A stretch of 64,000 nucleotides of DNA from Sarcodiotheca gaudichaudii (GCA_032355985.1 JAUKVZ010000006.1:186001-250000), one strand, 5' to 3'; shown: positions 43,749 to 52,895, numbered from the stretch's first letter. Made by a program: numbers and translations. The notes: generated by a model from the letters alone, not told the origin.

Positions 43749-45647
43749 TTACTTCGGCTCAGCGACGCCTCCGAGCGGCACAACGTATTGCTTCCTCGTC
43801 GCGTTCTCGGCGTCATCCTCGAGGTTGTCCGTCTCCTCAAGCAGATTCTCAGCCTGGCGCTGCTCGAACTCCTCAGCGTCCAGCTCCTCATCGCTGAACT
43901 CCGGACGATCGCCCTCGAACATCCGTTTCATCGAGTTCATCAGTTCGGCGGCCACCTTGTCCTGCTCCGCCACGAAGGTCGCGTTCATCCCGTCGCCCTT
44001 CCAGACCTCATACAGAGCGCCCACGACCTCCGAATAGGACAGCCCCAGACCCGGCGAAGGATCCTCCGGCGTCTGATCGTGCCCCAGGAAGCGGATGAAA
44101 TCCCGAAGTTCAGGATCCACCACCGTCGTCGTCGTCTGACCCGTCTTGTAGTCGCGGTAATACACCCGAACCGGATCCAGAGCCGATTCCGAAGCCAGCA
44201 TCAGCCGATCCGACCAGCCGAAGACCAGCGCCGGACGCGAAAGCTCCGCCGATGAGCCGAACACCACGATCCGCGGCTCGCCCACCTGCGTCACATACAC
44301 CAGCGGATTCGTCGACTCGACCTGATCCACGAAGAACTTCTCGCCCACCGGACGCCGCTGCACCGCAGGATCGCCCCGACGCGCCAGCGCCTCATACGCC
44401 GCCACACGCACATCCAGCTGCTCCACATTCGCCAGCCTTCGCAGCGCACGGCTCACTTCAATGCTCGTGTTCGCATTCGCCAGCAGATCGATCGCATCCG
44501 TGCGGATGACGGCAGGGCCGGTCTCGGCCACATTGATCAGCGAAGGGATCGCCAATGCGTCGCCAAGACGCGCCCCGGCGCGCAAGGCCGCAAGCCGCGG
44601 CCGCGCTTCCGGATAGTCGTACATATCGCGAAGCTGCGGAATCGCGCTCTCGCCCAATGCCTCCAGACGCCAGCTCAAGGGAGACGCCAGCTCCGGATTC
44701 TCCTTCAGCGCCCGAACGTACCGACGAGCATGCTCCTGCGGGTATCGCTGATCGATCCGCGTCGCCATCAGAAGCGGAATGAAGTCCTCAGTCTTGTTGA
44801 TGAAGGCGCGAGGGGTGTTGATCTCCACCGTCTCTTCGCTGCGGCCGATCGCCACATCCATCTGGTCATACGGGCTGCGCGGAAAACGTGTGTTGATCGC
44901 CGCCACCAGCGATTCGGCTCGCGCATGCGAAGGCGTGTCGAGCATCAGATACAGCTCGCGCTTCTTCACCACCTCGGCGCCATCAAGCACGCGCCCCGTC
45001 GTTCGATTGATCGCATCCTCGCCGTCATTGGCCGGATCGGCGAAGGGATTGATGAAAATGTCGCCACTGGCCACGGCGATCCGCGGCGTGTCAGGCGCCA
45101 CCGGCGACGCAAGGCCGGCATGCAGATCCGTCGACCACAGCCTCCCGCCCTCCAGGCTCGTCGTCGAAGTGCCCGGAAGCGCCGTCACGATCACATCAAC
45201 ACGCGTTCCCGCCTGGGCGCCCGGCGGAACGATCGCCTGCACCATCACGACGGCCGTGTTCTTGTCGTTGAGCATCTGGTTCGGCGATGTCACGCCGAAA
45301 CCCATGATCTCGCTGCCGACGCCCATGCGCGTCATCTCGCGCTCCATCAGAGCGCGCACGCCCGAAGGCACATCGGCTGAGCCCGTGCCGTTGAGATTCA
45401 CGACGATCCCGTAGCCCGAAACCAGCAGCGCATCATTGCCGACAAGCGACGCCGTCGTCTCGACAACGCCGCGAAGCACTGCCGGCTCGTCACGAATGAT
45501 CGTCCGCGGCGCCACGGCGCGCGGGCGCTTGCGAGCGCCCGCTGAGCACGCCTCAAGCGGCACAGTGATCGCCATCAGCACAAAGCCGATCAGCGAACAG
45601 CGCACGAGCCGCTTCCAGAATGTCGCGTTCAGGTCAATCTGTCTCAT
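43749..45647 (-). CDS. Lipoprotein-like protein with FlgI-like N-terminal domain and HEAT-like repeats
   Basis: A 632-residue exported protein. The signal peptide ends in LEAC (C34), a near-lipobox. About residues 55-290 resemble the core of the flagellar P-ring protein FlgI: LVSGYGIVVNLNGTGSADVP, a GVTSPNQ segment, NTAVVMVQAIVPPGAQAGTR and LEGGRLWSTDL. About 300-420 are HEAT-like helical repeats (YPEARPRLAALRAGARLGD and LRRLANVEQLDVRVAAYEAL). About 430-560 form a beta-rich domain, and the end is acidic and coiled. True FlgI has no HEAT part and is not a lipoprotein. No flagellar genes flank it, so a ring-like envelope role outside the flagellum is possible. The domain calls are by resemblance. 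Confidence 0.7.
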   Translation of the reverse strand: MRQIDLNATFWKRLVRCSLIGFVLMAITVPLEACSAGARKRPRAVAPRTIIRDEPAVLRGVVETTASLVGNDALLVSGYGIVVNLNGTGSADVPSGVRALMEREMTRMGVGSEIMGFGVTSPNQMLNDKNTAVVMVQAIVPPGAQAGTRVDVIVTALPGTSTTSLEGGRLWSTDLHAGLASPVAPDTPRIAVASGDIFINPFADPANDGEDAINRTTGRVLDGAEVVKKRELYLMLDTPSHARAESLVAAINTRFPRSPYDQMDVAIGRSEETVEINTPRAFINKTEDFIPLLMATRIDQRYPQEHARRYVRALKENPELASPLSWRLEALGESAIPQLRDMYDYPEARPRLAALRAGARLGDALAIPSLINVAETGPAVIRTDAIDLLANANTSIEVSRALRRLANVEQLDVRVAAYEALARRGDPAVQRRPVGEKFFVDQVESTNPLVYVTQVGEPRIVVFGSSAELSRPALVFGWSDRLMLASESALDPVRVYYRDYKTGQTTTTVVDPELRDFIRFLGHDQTPEDPSPGLGLSYSEVVGALYEVWKGDGMNATFVAEQDKVAAELMNSMKRMFEGDRPEFSDEELDAEEFEQRQAENLLEETDNLEDDAENATRKQYVVPLGGVAEPK

Positions 45648-45792
45648 GGACTATGGCACCCAATGCTGATGCGTGCGCGTGTCATGAACGCGCACTCTCC
45701 GCCGCCTTCTCTTCGAGGCCTCCTGGCCCTGCGCGGCGACCGCTCGCGTCCTGCGTCACGATTCAATTGTGCCGGCGAAGAACGCCGGTCGA

Positions 45793-46746
45793 TTACGACT
45801 TCTTCCCGAGCACGAAGCCGATCAGCGCACAGATGACGGCAAGGCCGCCCAGCGCTCCAATGACGATCATGAACTTATCGCTCAGCAGATGCGTGATCGG
45901 ATTGTGCCCGACATCCATCAGGCCGCCGATCACCGCCACCATGCCCACGCTCAGCGCCACCAACGACGCCAGCGCAAGCCCGCCGACAAGACCGCTGCCC
46001 GGTCCGTCATAAGGCTCGGCGATCATCAAAGCGCCGGCGCCGCCCATCGCTGAGCCCGCAGCCGGTGCGCTGATCTCTTCATCGTCGCCTTCAAACAACC
46101 CGCTCGCGCCCGGCGCGCCGGCAGCGGAATTTGAGGACTCCTCGTCGGCGTACAGATCATCAAGGAACTCGACGGCGCCGAGCGATGTGTCATCACTCTC
46201 GCGCGTCAGATCAAGCAGACCCGAGCCGGAGCCAACCGATTCCAGCGAAAGCTCGCCGATGCCGTCTTCCGTCACAAGCGTGTCCGCCGAAGCGTCCACC
46301 TCGTCAAGATCCTCTTCGTCGGCGTCAAAGATGCTCACGCCGGTCTTCTGCTTGGGATTGTCTTCTGCAGTCAGCTCGCCCGAATCGCCAAGCGAAATCG
46401 CCGCCGCCGAACCGCTGCCCATGCCCGGCTCTATGCCGGTGCCCATGCCCGAGCCTTCGCCCGAATCGAGATTCGTCTGCTCAACGCCGATCGAGTCAGC
46501 AAGATCAATCGCATCGCCCGCCAGTGAATCCGCAAGCGGAATCATGCTGCTCATGTCAGCAGGATCAACATCGTGATCTTCGCCTTCATCCGAAGACAAC
46601 AGATCGATCTGATCGACCTTGAACATCAGCTTGTCGCGATCGCGAAACTCCTGGATACGACCGCTCGAGGCCATCTCGCGCACCTCGTCCTCGCTCGTTC
46701 CGAGCTTCTCCGCGGCCTCTTCCAGTGTGTAGAACATCTTGGCCAT
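45793..46746 (-). CDS. Membrane-anchored protein with N-terminal helix-turn-helix and acidic linker
   Basis: A 317-residue protein. Residues 1-55 look like a MerR/excisionase-type DNA-binding fold (FYTLEEAAEKLGTSEDEVRE, then SSGRIQEFRDRDKLMFK). About 55-235 are a low-complexity, strongly acidic Gly/Ser/Asp/Glu linker. Two hydrophobic helices at about 247-272 and 288-312 end the protein. I know no function. A membrane-bound DNA- or protein-tethering factor would fit. ATG 46746 is used; ATG 46737 is a close alternative. Confidence 0.72.
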   Translation of the reverse strand: MAKMFYTLEEAAEKLGTSEDEVREMASSGRIQEFRDRDKLMFKVDQIDLLSSDEGEDHDVDPADMSSMIPLADSLAGDAIDLADSIGVEQTNLDSGEGSGMGTGIEPGMGSGSAAAISLGDSGELTAEDNPKQKTGVSIFDADEEDLDEVDASADTLVTEDGIGELSLESVGSGSGLLDLTRESDDTSLGAVEFLDDLYADEESSNSAAGAPGASGLFEGDDEEISAPAAGSAMGGAGALMIAEPYDGPGSGLVGGLALASLVALSVGMVAVIGGLMDVGHNPITHLLSDKFMIVIGALGGLAVICALIGFVLGKKS

Positions 46747-46850
46747 CGAATTTGGCCTCCGTAGACATGCGGCTGATGGGCGAAAACCCCCGACGGGCCG
46801 CTCAGTATCGCAAGTGGGGCGGATCTTGCAACGCTATCCTCAGGTCACGC

Positions 46851-47660
46851 GTGCCCCAATTCACCCCCGAGACAGCCTTTCGCACGCCGGACCCGTTTCA
46901 TCGTATCCGGCTCAGATGCCCGGACCTCCCTGAGGCCCTCGAAGGCTTCACCATCCTCCAGCTCACCGATCCTCACGTTCGCCGCAATCGGCCTCGATTC
47001 CAGCGCCTCAGCAGGGCTCTCGCCCGCATCAGGCCCGATCTGGCCGTCATCACCGGCGACTGGATGAGCTACCCGGGCGATGAACCCATCGCTCGCGCCG
47101 TCCTCCGGGAAGTCGCGGACGCCCTCGTGCCCAAACACGGGATCGTCGGCGTCTTCGGGAATCACGACACCCATCTCTTTCGCACCGAATACGCCCCGGA
47201 TCCCCGCGTTTCGTGGCTTCCAGACGGGTTCCACGATGTCTCCGGCCTTCCTCTGCGGCTCCTCGCCCTCAACTGGCCGGAGGACTGGCCCGCCGTCGCC
47301 GCACAAAGCGAGCCCGACCGGGCCGACAATCGCCTCACACTGGGCCTCATTCACCATCCCGGCGCCGCGCCGGGCGTCGTCCGCCTCGGAGCGGACATCG
47401 TCCTCGCCGGCCACACCCATGGCGGCCAGCTCCGCCTCCCATGGCGATGGGCGCCCTACACATCCAGTGAAATGCCCCGCAGGCAGGCCGCAGGCATCTT
47501 CCGACTGTCAGACGCCCAGCTCTGCATCAGCCGCGGCATGGGCGACGCCGGACTCGATTTCCGCCTCTTCTGCCCGCCGCAGATCCCCCTCTACACGCTC
47601 ACAAGAGGCCCCTTACCCGAAGCGCGCGACACCATCACCGGCCTCGTCGAGGCCTGGTGA
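46851..47660 (+). CDS. Metallophosphoesterase (YkuE-like)
   Basis: A calcineurin-type phosphoesterase of about 269 residues. The two-metal motifs are complete: LTDPHV (DxH), TGDWMSYPG (GDx), GNHD, LIHHP and GHTHGGQL. The family-typical C-terminus CISRGMGDAGLDFRLFCPPQ is present. Such enzymes hydrolyse phosphoesters such as UDP-diacylglucosamine or other lipid head groups; the substrate here is unknown. No leader peptide is seen from GTG 46851, which I choose because homologous sequence begins about there. ATG 46767 would add 28 residues of unlikely composition. Confidence 0.83.
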   Translation: MPQFTPETAFRTPDPFHRIRLRCPDLPEALEGFTILQLTDPHVRRNRPRFQRLSRALARIRPDLAVITGDWMSYPGDEPIARAVLREVADALVPKHGIVGVFGNHDTHLFRTEYAPDPRVSWLPDGFHDVSGLPLRLLALNWPEDWPAVAAQSEPDRADNRLTLGLIHHPGAAPGVVRLGADIVLAGHTHGGQLRLPWRWAPYTSSEMPRRQAAGIFRLSDAQLCISRGMGDAGLDFRLFCPPQIPLYTLTRGPLPEARDTITGLVEAW

Positions 47661-48671
47661 ACCGGTTTCACAGAAGCATGCAATATGCAAATCGACTTCG
47701 CCCCACAGGGCACTGGATTGGAGTTGGCTGAGTCGTCAAAAATCGTCCCAATCAGGGCAACAACTCAACCATCCTCCGTTGGGGTGCGTTTGTTGCAGCG
47801 AATTCAGAACGCCGCTGATGCCAGTCGCCGTAGAGTTGAATCGCTTTGAAACTGGGCCGGCGCGTTCGGGCTCGTCGCGACGTCGATTCGTGGCAGGAAC
47901 ATGTGGCACAACGACATATGCCCGTCTGATTCTTCTGTCCACAATATCTTCGCGGCCTCGCACATCCCTCGCGATCTTGTTACACTCCGCGATTAATGAA
48001 AACCGGCCGCGACGTTACCAGCGCCGCGGCCGCGATGGACCGTTTGAATCGTTTCAGGTTGAGGTACGGCCCATGAAGGGCAGACAATACCAAATTCTGT
48101 TGTCTACGTCAACGCGAAACGCCCGTGAACAGCGGGTTTACGCGCGAAACGCCTTTCACTCGGGGGCCTCCGGGATTTGTCCACATCCCTGCTGCCTGCG
48201 GTGCTTGGCGCTGCCGCGCGCGCATAATCAGGTCGGGAGGCAATAGTTGCGCTGACTCGAACTCAATGAATACAAGGCCGCGGCGGCAACCGCGACCCTG
48301 TGAAGCAAAACCCGGCTTTCCACCTCTCACGGAGAAAAACGATGGGTCTTTACCCTGATTTGTACGCTCGTCCGCCACCGCAGGATTCACCCAAGGTCCC
48401 CTTTTGGGACCGAGATCGGTGTCCCCCGCTCTCCCTTGATCGGAGAGCCTGCGGACGAGAAATCCACAAATCCCATTGGAGATCACGCAATGGTGACCGT
48501 GAGGTCATATCGGCGTCGGCTCCCCAACTCGCCCGCCTGGGCTCCTCGCGTCGTCATCGTGACGGCCCATGTCAGGAGCCTGCCGGGCAGCAAGCGGGAT
48601 CGGCGGAAACGTGGCCAAGCCCGGTAGGGCGTGACCACAACGCATTGGATTGGCCCTCTTGGGCCTCAACA
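47661..48671 (+). other. Gene-poor stretch upstream of the unusual tRNA
   Basis: No confident gene is seen in this 1-kb stretch. It is less GC-rich than its surroundings in the first 350 bases. A possible tiny gene (ATG 47996, 26 codons, stop near 48076) and a basic 45-codon frame (ATG near 48490, MVTVRSYRRRLPNSP) are too weak to call. An open frame from 48341 with a GGAG site continues through the tRNA and is not believed. GGCCC/GGGCC makes a small hairpin near 48652-48665. Confidence 0.35.
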
Positions 48672-48699
48672 TCCCTCCACGGTTGCACCCGTGGAGGGA
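48672..48699 (+). other. Perfect 11-bp hairpin just upstream of the tRNA
   Basis: TCCCTCCACGG at 48672-48682 pairs perfectly with CCGTGGAGGGA at 48689-48699 around TTGCAC. No T-run follows on either strand. It ends 14 bases before the tRNA and may be a processing or leader element. Confidence 0.6.
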
Positions 48700-48713
48700 C
48701 ATTCAACAAAGCA

Positions 48714-48798
48714 GCCCCCGTGGCGGAATTGGAAGACGCGGCCGATTTGCAATCGGTGACTCAGGGTGAGTTTGCGGGTTCGAACCCCGCCGGGGGCA
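48714..48798 (+). tRNA. Class II tRNA with leucine-type body and UGC (alanine) anticodon
   Basis: An 85-base cloverleaf with no mispair in the main stems. Acceptor GCCCCCG/CGGGGGC with A73. The D arm TGGCGGAATTGG is leucine-like. Anticodon stem GCCGA/TCGGT (one G-U) closes loop TTTGCAA, giving anticodon TGC. The variable arm is ACTCA/TGAGT with a GGG loop. T arm GCGGG TTCGAAC CCCGC. CCA is not encoded. Pair 3:70 is C:G, so the G3:U70 alanine determinant is missing. Shifting the loop by one base in either direction breaks the anticodon stem. It would be charged with leucine by body rules while reading alanine codons, or it may not act in ordinary translation. Confidence 0.88.
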
Positions 48799-48841
48799 AT
48801 TCCAGCTTCCCGTCCAGTGGGGGCGGGAGCATAGGTAGTGT

Positions 48842-48872
48842 TGCCCAATTGGTCAAAAGCGGACCGTGGGCA
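48842..48872 (+). other. Hairpin in the leader of the following small gene
   Basis: TGCCCA 48842-48847 pairs with TGGGCA 48867-48872, and GGTC 48851-48854 with GACC 48862-48865 inside. It lies just before the ribosome site of the next gene and could affect its translation. Confidence 0.4.
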
Positions 48873-48895
48873 GTTTGAAAGGAAGCATCGTGAGT

Positions 48896-49207
48896 ATGGA
48901 ATACTCAATTGTTCGAAAAGCGATCCTGAACAAGCAGCAGATCGTTGCGACTTACCACCAGCGCGAGCGTTTCTTGTGTCCGCATGTGATCGGAACGAAG
49001 AATGGCCGCGAGCAGGCACTGTTCTACCAGTTTGGGGGCCATAGCAGCAGTGGCATTGACCCCGATGGATCGAGTCGCAACTGGCGATGCATGCGCATCG
49101 ATGAACTCGACGACGTGACCGCGGTCGATGGCGAGTGGCACACGGCCCCGAACCACTCACGCCCTCAGACGTGTGTGGATGTGATTGATGTGGAGGTGTC
49201 ACGCTAG
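48896..49207 (+). CDS. Small WYL-like domain protein
   Basis: A protein of about 103 residues (105 from GTG 48890) with the look of a compact WYL-type beta-barrel: IVRKAILNKQQIVATYHQRE, CPHVIGTKNGREQALFYQFG, NWRCMRIDELDDV. WYL domains bind ligands or nucleic acids and often regulate defence or stress genes, but this one lacks a helix-turn-helix. GGAAG lies 4 bases before GTG 48890 and 10 before ATG 48896; the start is unsettled. It is the first gene after the unusual tRNA and converges with a small minus-strand gene. Confidence 0.65.
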   Translation: MEYSIVRKAILNKQQIVATYHQRERFLCPHVIGTKNGREQALFYQFGGHSSSGIDPDGSSRNWRCMRIDELDDVTAVDGEWHTAPNHSRPQTCVDVIDVEVSR

Positions 49208-49210
49208 GAC

Positions 49211-49405
49211 TCAGGCGGCGCGGCCATTCATCCAGTGGGCGTACTCAAGCGCCCGGGACTCGGCCTCTGGACCGGTGAAGCGAGCCATGTAGACCTCGCC
49301 ATCATTGTCATGCGCGATCGCCTCGACGATCCAGTTGTCGCTCGACACAGAATCTTGGGCCTCTTTGACCTCATATTTCAGGGCCACTTGCTGAACGGTG
49401 GACAT
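49211..49405 (-). CDS. Small protein of unknown function
   Basis: A 64-residue protein that I do not recognise. GGAG sits 6-7 bases before ATG 49405. The sequence looks like a small beta-alpha fold (WIVEAIAHDNDGEVYMARFT, then SRALEYAHWMNGRAA). It converges with the WYL-like gene, with 3 bases between stops. Confidence 0.6.
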   Translation of the reverse strand: MSTVQQVALKYEVKEAQDSVSSDNWIVEAIAHDNDGEVYMARFTGPEAESRALEYAHWMNGRAA

Positions 49406-49602
49406 GGGTGTCTCCTTTTCACGCCCCTAGATCATGGCATACGTTCGGTCGCACTTCAATCGCGGCGTCAATTTCTAGCAGACGAAATCGGCCTTTCCAA
49501 GTTGATACGCCGGTTTTTGGCGTCTCGACAGCAATCCGATTTTCCTGAAAGCACCTGTCGTCAGGGCGCTCATGTGTTCGGTTTCGACGATGAATGGCGT
49601 TT

Positions 49603-50442
49603 TCAGCGCTGGCGAGGGGCGTCGGCGCTGCGAATCGCTTCCCGCCCGCGGCCATGGACGCCCAGATGAATCCGCTCCAGCGAATCGCACAGCTTCAGCA
49701 CAGCCCGGCTCTGGCCCGGAATTGACCGAAGTTTCTCGACACCCATCTGCATTGGTTCATCCGGATTGCGGAAGAGCTGCTTGAAGGCGATGCGAAGCGC
49801 CTCGATCTCGCCCACCGACCAGCCGCGCCGAACCAGCGCCGTCGTGTTGACCTTGCGAGGCTCCGCCGGCGATCCCTCGACGACGAGGAAGGGGGCCACA
49901 TCCTTCGTGATGCGCGCCATGCCGCCGACGAATGAAAGCTGCCCGACCGTCGCGAAGTGATGCACACCCGCGCCGCCGGCGATCGTCGCGCCGTATTCGA
50001 CAAGACAATGCCCGCCGAGCATCGCGCCGTTGGCGATCACGACTTCATCTTCAATCACGCAGTCATGCGCAATGTGAATGCCGACCATCAACAGACAGTC
50101 GCTGCCGATCACCGTGCGTCCACCGCCAAGTTCGGTGCCGCGATGAATCGTCGCGTGCTCGCGAATGCGATTGCGATCGCCGATGACGAGCTCGGTGTGC
50201 CCGCCCTTGTATTTCAGATCCTGCGGCTCAGCGCCGATCACCGCGAATGGATAGAGAACATTGTCCTCACCCATGCGCGTCGGGCCGTGCACAGTCACAT
50301 GATTGTGAATCACGGTGCGAGCGCCGATGGTGACATCCGCTCCGACAACCGCATACGGTCCGATCTTCACTCCCTCGCCGACAGTGGCGCGCGGGTCGAC
50401 GATTGCCGTCGGGTGAATCTCGGCGTGTGTGGAGATGCTCAT
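49603..50442 (-). CDS. lpxA: UDP-N-acetylglucosamine O-acyltransferase
   Basis: A 279-residue left-handed beta-helix enzyme that starts lipid A synthesis by moving a hydroxyacyl chain from ACP to UDP-GlcNAc. Hexapeptide repeats fill about residues 5-190. The catalytic His region HIAHDCVIEDEV and the GAEPQDLKYKG segment are intact, and the C-terminal helical domain follows (RRGWSVGEIEALRIAFKQLF). It is the last gene of the bamA-ompH-lpxD-lpxC/fabZ-lpxA series; its ATG lies next to the lpxC-fabZ stop. Confidence 0.95.
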   Translation of the reverse strand: MSISTHAEIHPTAIVDPRATVGEGVKIGPYAVVGADVTIGARTVIHNHVTVHGPTRMGEDNVLYPFAVIGAEPQDLKYKGGHTELVIGDRNRIREHATIHRGTELGGGRTVIGSDCLLMVGIHIAHDCVIEDEVVIANGAMLGGHCLVEYGATIAGGAGVHHFATVGQLSFVGGMARITKDVAPFLVVEGSPAEPRKVNTTALVRRGWSVGEIEALRIAFKQLFRNPDEPMQMGVEKLRSIPGQSRAVLKLCDSLERIHLGVHGRGREAIRSADAPRQR

Positions 50443-51771
50443 TCAGTCCTGCTCCGCGTCGACCATCATGAACTTCACCTGCGCCTCGGCGACGAGCTTC
50501 CCGCCGACGAACGCCCTGCAATCAACCTCGCCGAAGCGATTGGTCGCGCGAATGGCCTGCGTCTCCATCACGAGTTGATCTCCGGGCGTCACGGGCTTGC
50601 GAAGTTTCACGTTCTCGAGTCCGAGCAGCACCGCAATCCTGCCGGTGCGCTCCAGCTTCTGGCTCAGCATCAGTCCTGCGAGTTGCGACATCGCCTCGAC
50701 GATGAGCACTCCAGGCATGATCGGCGATTCGGGATAGTGCCCCTGGAAAAACGGTTCGTTCATCGTAACGTTCTTGATGCCGATCGCCTTAAGATCGCCT
50801 TCAAGACGCACAACGCGGTCTACAAGCACCATCGGGTACCGATGGGGGAGCAGGCGCAAAATCCGCCGGATGTCCATCGCCGGCGCCAGAGCCCCGCCTT
50901 CAGGCGAGTCCTGCGCGTTTCCCAGCTTCACAAGCTCGCGCGCCATCCGATGATTCAGGCTGTGCCCCGAACGCGTCGCCACCACGCGCCCGCGCAGCGG
51001 ACGACCCGCAAGCGCGATGTCGCCCACAAGATCAAGCAGCTTGTGACGCGCCGGCTCATCCGCAAAACGAAAACTGTTGTCAATCGGCCCATCCTGACCG
51101 ATCACCAGGATGTCCTTCGGCGTCAGGTGGCGGCACATCCCGCGATCCTGCAGCGCCTGCGCTTCTTCAGCCGTCGCGTACGTGCGCGCCGAGGCGATCC
51201 GATCTCGATACGCCGATGCCTCCAGCGTAAACGCGCACGCCTGACGCGCAAGCGCCGATGACTTGCCGTAGTCAAGGTCGTAGACGTAATCAGTCGCCGG
51301 CGCATCATTGGGCAGCACCGAGACAGTCGCGCCCTCATCGCCCACTGTGATCGGCTCCGTCACAACGATCGGCCGACGAAACGCCTCCTGCTCGACGACG
51401 CCGACGGATTCAATCGCATCAACGAACAATCGCGCCGAGCCATCGCCGCCCGGAAGCTCCTCTGCATCCAGATCGATCACCGCATTGTCGATGCCCAGCC
51501 CGGCAAGCGCTGACATGCAGTGCTCCACCGTCTCAACGATGGCGTCGCCCGCCTGCAGCGCCGTGCGCCGAGGACGATCAACAACATGATCGACATGCGC
51601 CCGAATCTCCGGCGCGCCATCCATATCAACACGACGAAAGCGAATGCCCTCGTTGTCATCGGCAGGCTTGATCGTCGCCGTCACAGGCGCACTGCTGAAC
51701 AGGCCGGCGCCGCTGATCGACGCCTCGCCCGCAACCGTCCGCTGATGTTGTCTGTCGTTGTCTGCGCTCAT
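50443..51771 (-). CDS. lpxC-fabZ: Bifunctional LpxC deacetylase / FabZ hydroxyacyl-ACP dehydratase
   Basis: A 442-residue fusion. Residues about 10-290 are LpxC, the zinc deacetylase that commits UDP-GlcNAc to lipid A. The metal-site motifs are [26 protein letters not shown] (His and Asp) and the catalytic-His segment SGHSLNHRM. Residues about 300-440 are FabZ, a hotdog-fold dehydratase with [29 protein letters not shown] and the catalytic Glu in VEAMSQ. Such fusions are known in Bacteroidetes and some planctomycetes. The ATG overlaps the lpxD stop. FabZ here could share acyl chains with LpxA and LpxD. Confidence 0.95.
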   Translation of the reverse strand: MSADNDRQHQRTVAGEASISGAGLFSSAPVTATIKPADDNEGIRFRRVDMDGAPEIRAHVDHVVDRPRRTALQAGDAIVETVEHCMSALAGLGIDNAVIDLDAEELPGGDGSARLFVDAIESVGVVEQEAFRRPIVVTEPITVGDEGATVSVLPNDAPATDYVYDLDYGKSSALARQACAFTLEASAYRDRIASARTYATAEEAQALQDRGMCRHLTPKDILVIGQDGPIDNSFRFADEPARHKLLDLVGDIALAGRPLRGRVVATRSGHSLNHRMARELVKLGNAQDSPEGGALAPAMDIRRILRLLPHRYPMVLVDRVVRLEGDLKAIGIKNVTMNEPFFQGHYPESPIMPGVLIVEAMSQLAGLMLSQKLERTGRIAVLLGLENVKLRKPVTPGDQLVMETQAIRATNRFGEVDCRAFVGGKLVAEAQVKFMMVDAEQD

Positions 51772-52850
51772 CCCTGCTCGCCTTCCAGACGCGCGATCCT
51801 TCGCAGCGCCTCTTTCAACTCTCGCTCCGTCTCAGGCAGACGCCGCGCCGCCACATCCATCTTGAACGCCAGACGAGCATCCTTCGCCGGATAGCCGAAC
51901 CACGTCTCGCCGGCCGGTACATCTCGCATCACGCCCGCCTTGGCGCCGATGATCGCCCCCGGACCGACCACCTGCCCATCCGAGATGCCCACGGCGCCGG
52001 CGACCACAACGCCGTCGCCGAGCGTCACCGAACCGCCCACGCCCGTCTGGCCGCAGATCAGACACGCCAGCCCAACCACGCAGTTGTGGCCGATCTGCAC
52101 CTGGTTGTCGATCTTCGAACCGGCGCCGATCAACGTGTCGCCGAAACGACCGCGATCAATCGAACTGCATGCGCCAACCTCAACGTCATCTTCGATGCGC
52201 ACGCTGCCGGCATGCGGCACCTTGCGATGCGTCACGCCTCCTTCATGCGGCCTCGGGTGATATCCGAAGCCATCCGCGCCGATCGCCGTGCACGCATGAA
52301 TGCGCACGCGATTGCCAAGTGAGCATCGATCCTCGATGACCACACCCGCGCGCAGATCACAGTCGCTTCCGATGTGCACATTCGCCCCGAGCGTCACATT
52401 CGCGTGAATGATCGTTCGATCGCCGATGACGCATCCGGGGCCGATCACCGCGTTCGGACCGATGCGCACTTCCTCGCCCAGACTCGCCGTCGGATGAATC
52501 ACCGCTCGCTCATGCACACCTTCCGGCGCCACGATCGGAGGCGTCACGACCTGCAGCAGATCAATCAGGGCATGATCGGCGTCGGCGACGAAGATCAACG
52601 CGCGCTCGTCAGGATTGTGTCCCGGAGGCTTGATGTCCTTGGTCACGATCGCCGCGCCGGCCTCGCTTGTGGCCCACTTGGCCGCATGCTTCTTGTCGCG
52701 GATGAACGTCAGCGTCCGCGCGTCGGCGCGATCCAGCGTGTCCAGCCGGGACAGCGCAAGATCAGCGCGCCCGACCAGCTCCGCGCCGAGGCGCTCGGCG
52801 ATCGCGCCGGTCGTCATCACAAGATCCGTCATCGTTGGGCTATGGGTCAT
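51768..52850 (-). CDS. lpxD: UDP-3-O-acylglucosamine N-acyltransferase
   Basis: A 360-residue enzyme adding the second hydroxyacyl chain of lipid A. The N-terminal uridine-binding domain (about residues 10-105, [16 protein letters not shown]) is followed by a hexapeptide beta-helix (about 110-330) with [15 protein letters not shown] and the catalytic-His segment [12 protein letters not shown] 52850 is chosen over a GTG two codons earlier and an ATG six codons later. The stop overlaps the lpxC-fabZ start. It lies between ompH and lpxC-fabZ, as in the classic cluster. Confidence 0.94.
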   Translation of the reverse strand: MTHSPTMTDLVMTTGAIAERLGAELVGRADLALSRLDTLDRADARTLTFIRDKKHAAKWATSEAGAAIVTKDIKPPGHNPDERALIFVADADHALIDLLQVVTPPIVAPEGVHERAVIHPTASLGEEVRIGPNAVIGPGCVIGDRTIIHANVTLGANVHIGSDCDLRAGVVIEDRCSLGNRVRIHACTAIGADGFGYHPRPHEGGVTHRKVPHAGSVRIEDDVEVGACSSIDRGRFGDTLIGAGSKIDNQVQIGHNCVVGLACLICGQTGVGGSVTLGDGVVVAGAVGISDGQVVGPGAIIGAKAGVMRDVPAGETWFGYPAKDARLAFKMDVAARRLPETERELKEALRRIARLEGEQG

Positions 52851-52895
52851 GCACACGCTCGCTGCGCAGACTCATGAAGAGCCCGCGATCCATCA

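Noticed and set aside
48602-48640. Sequence like a tRNA D arm (TGGCCAAGCCCGGTAGGGCG) upstream of the odd tRNA
   Set aside because: No anticodon stem, T arm or acceptor partner follows, so no cloverleaf can be built. Probably chance.
48300-48878. Open frame of 192 codons crossing the unusual tRNA
   Set aside because: It reads straight through a well-formed tRNA gene and its hairpin, and its composition is not protein-like.
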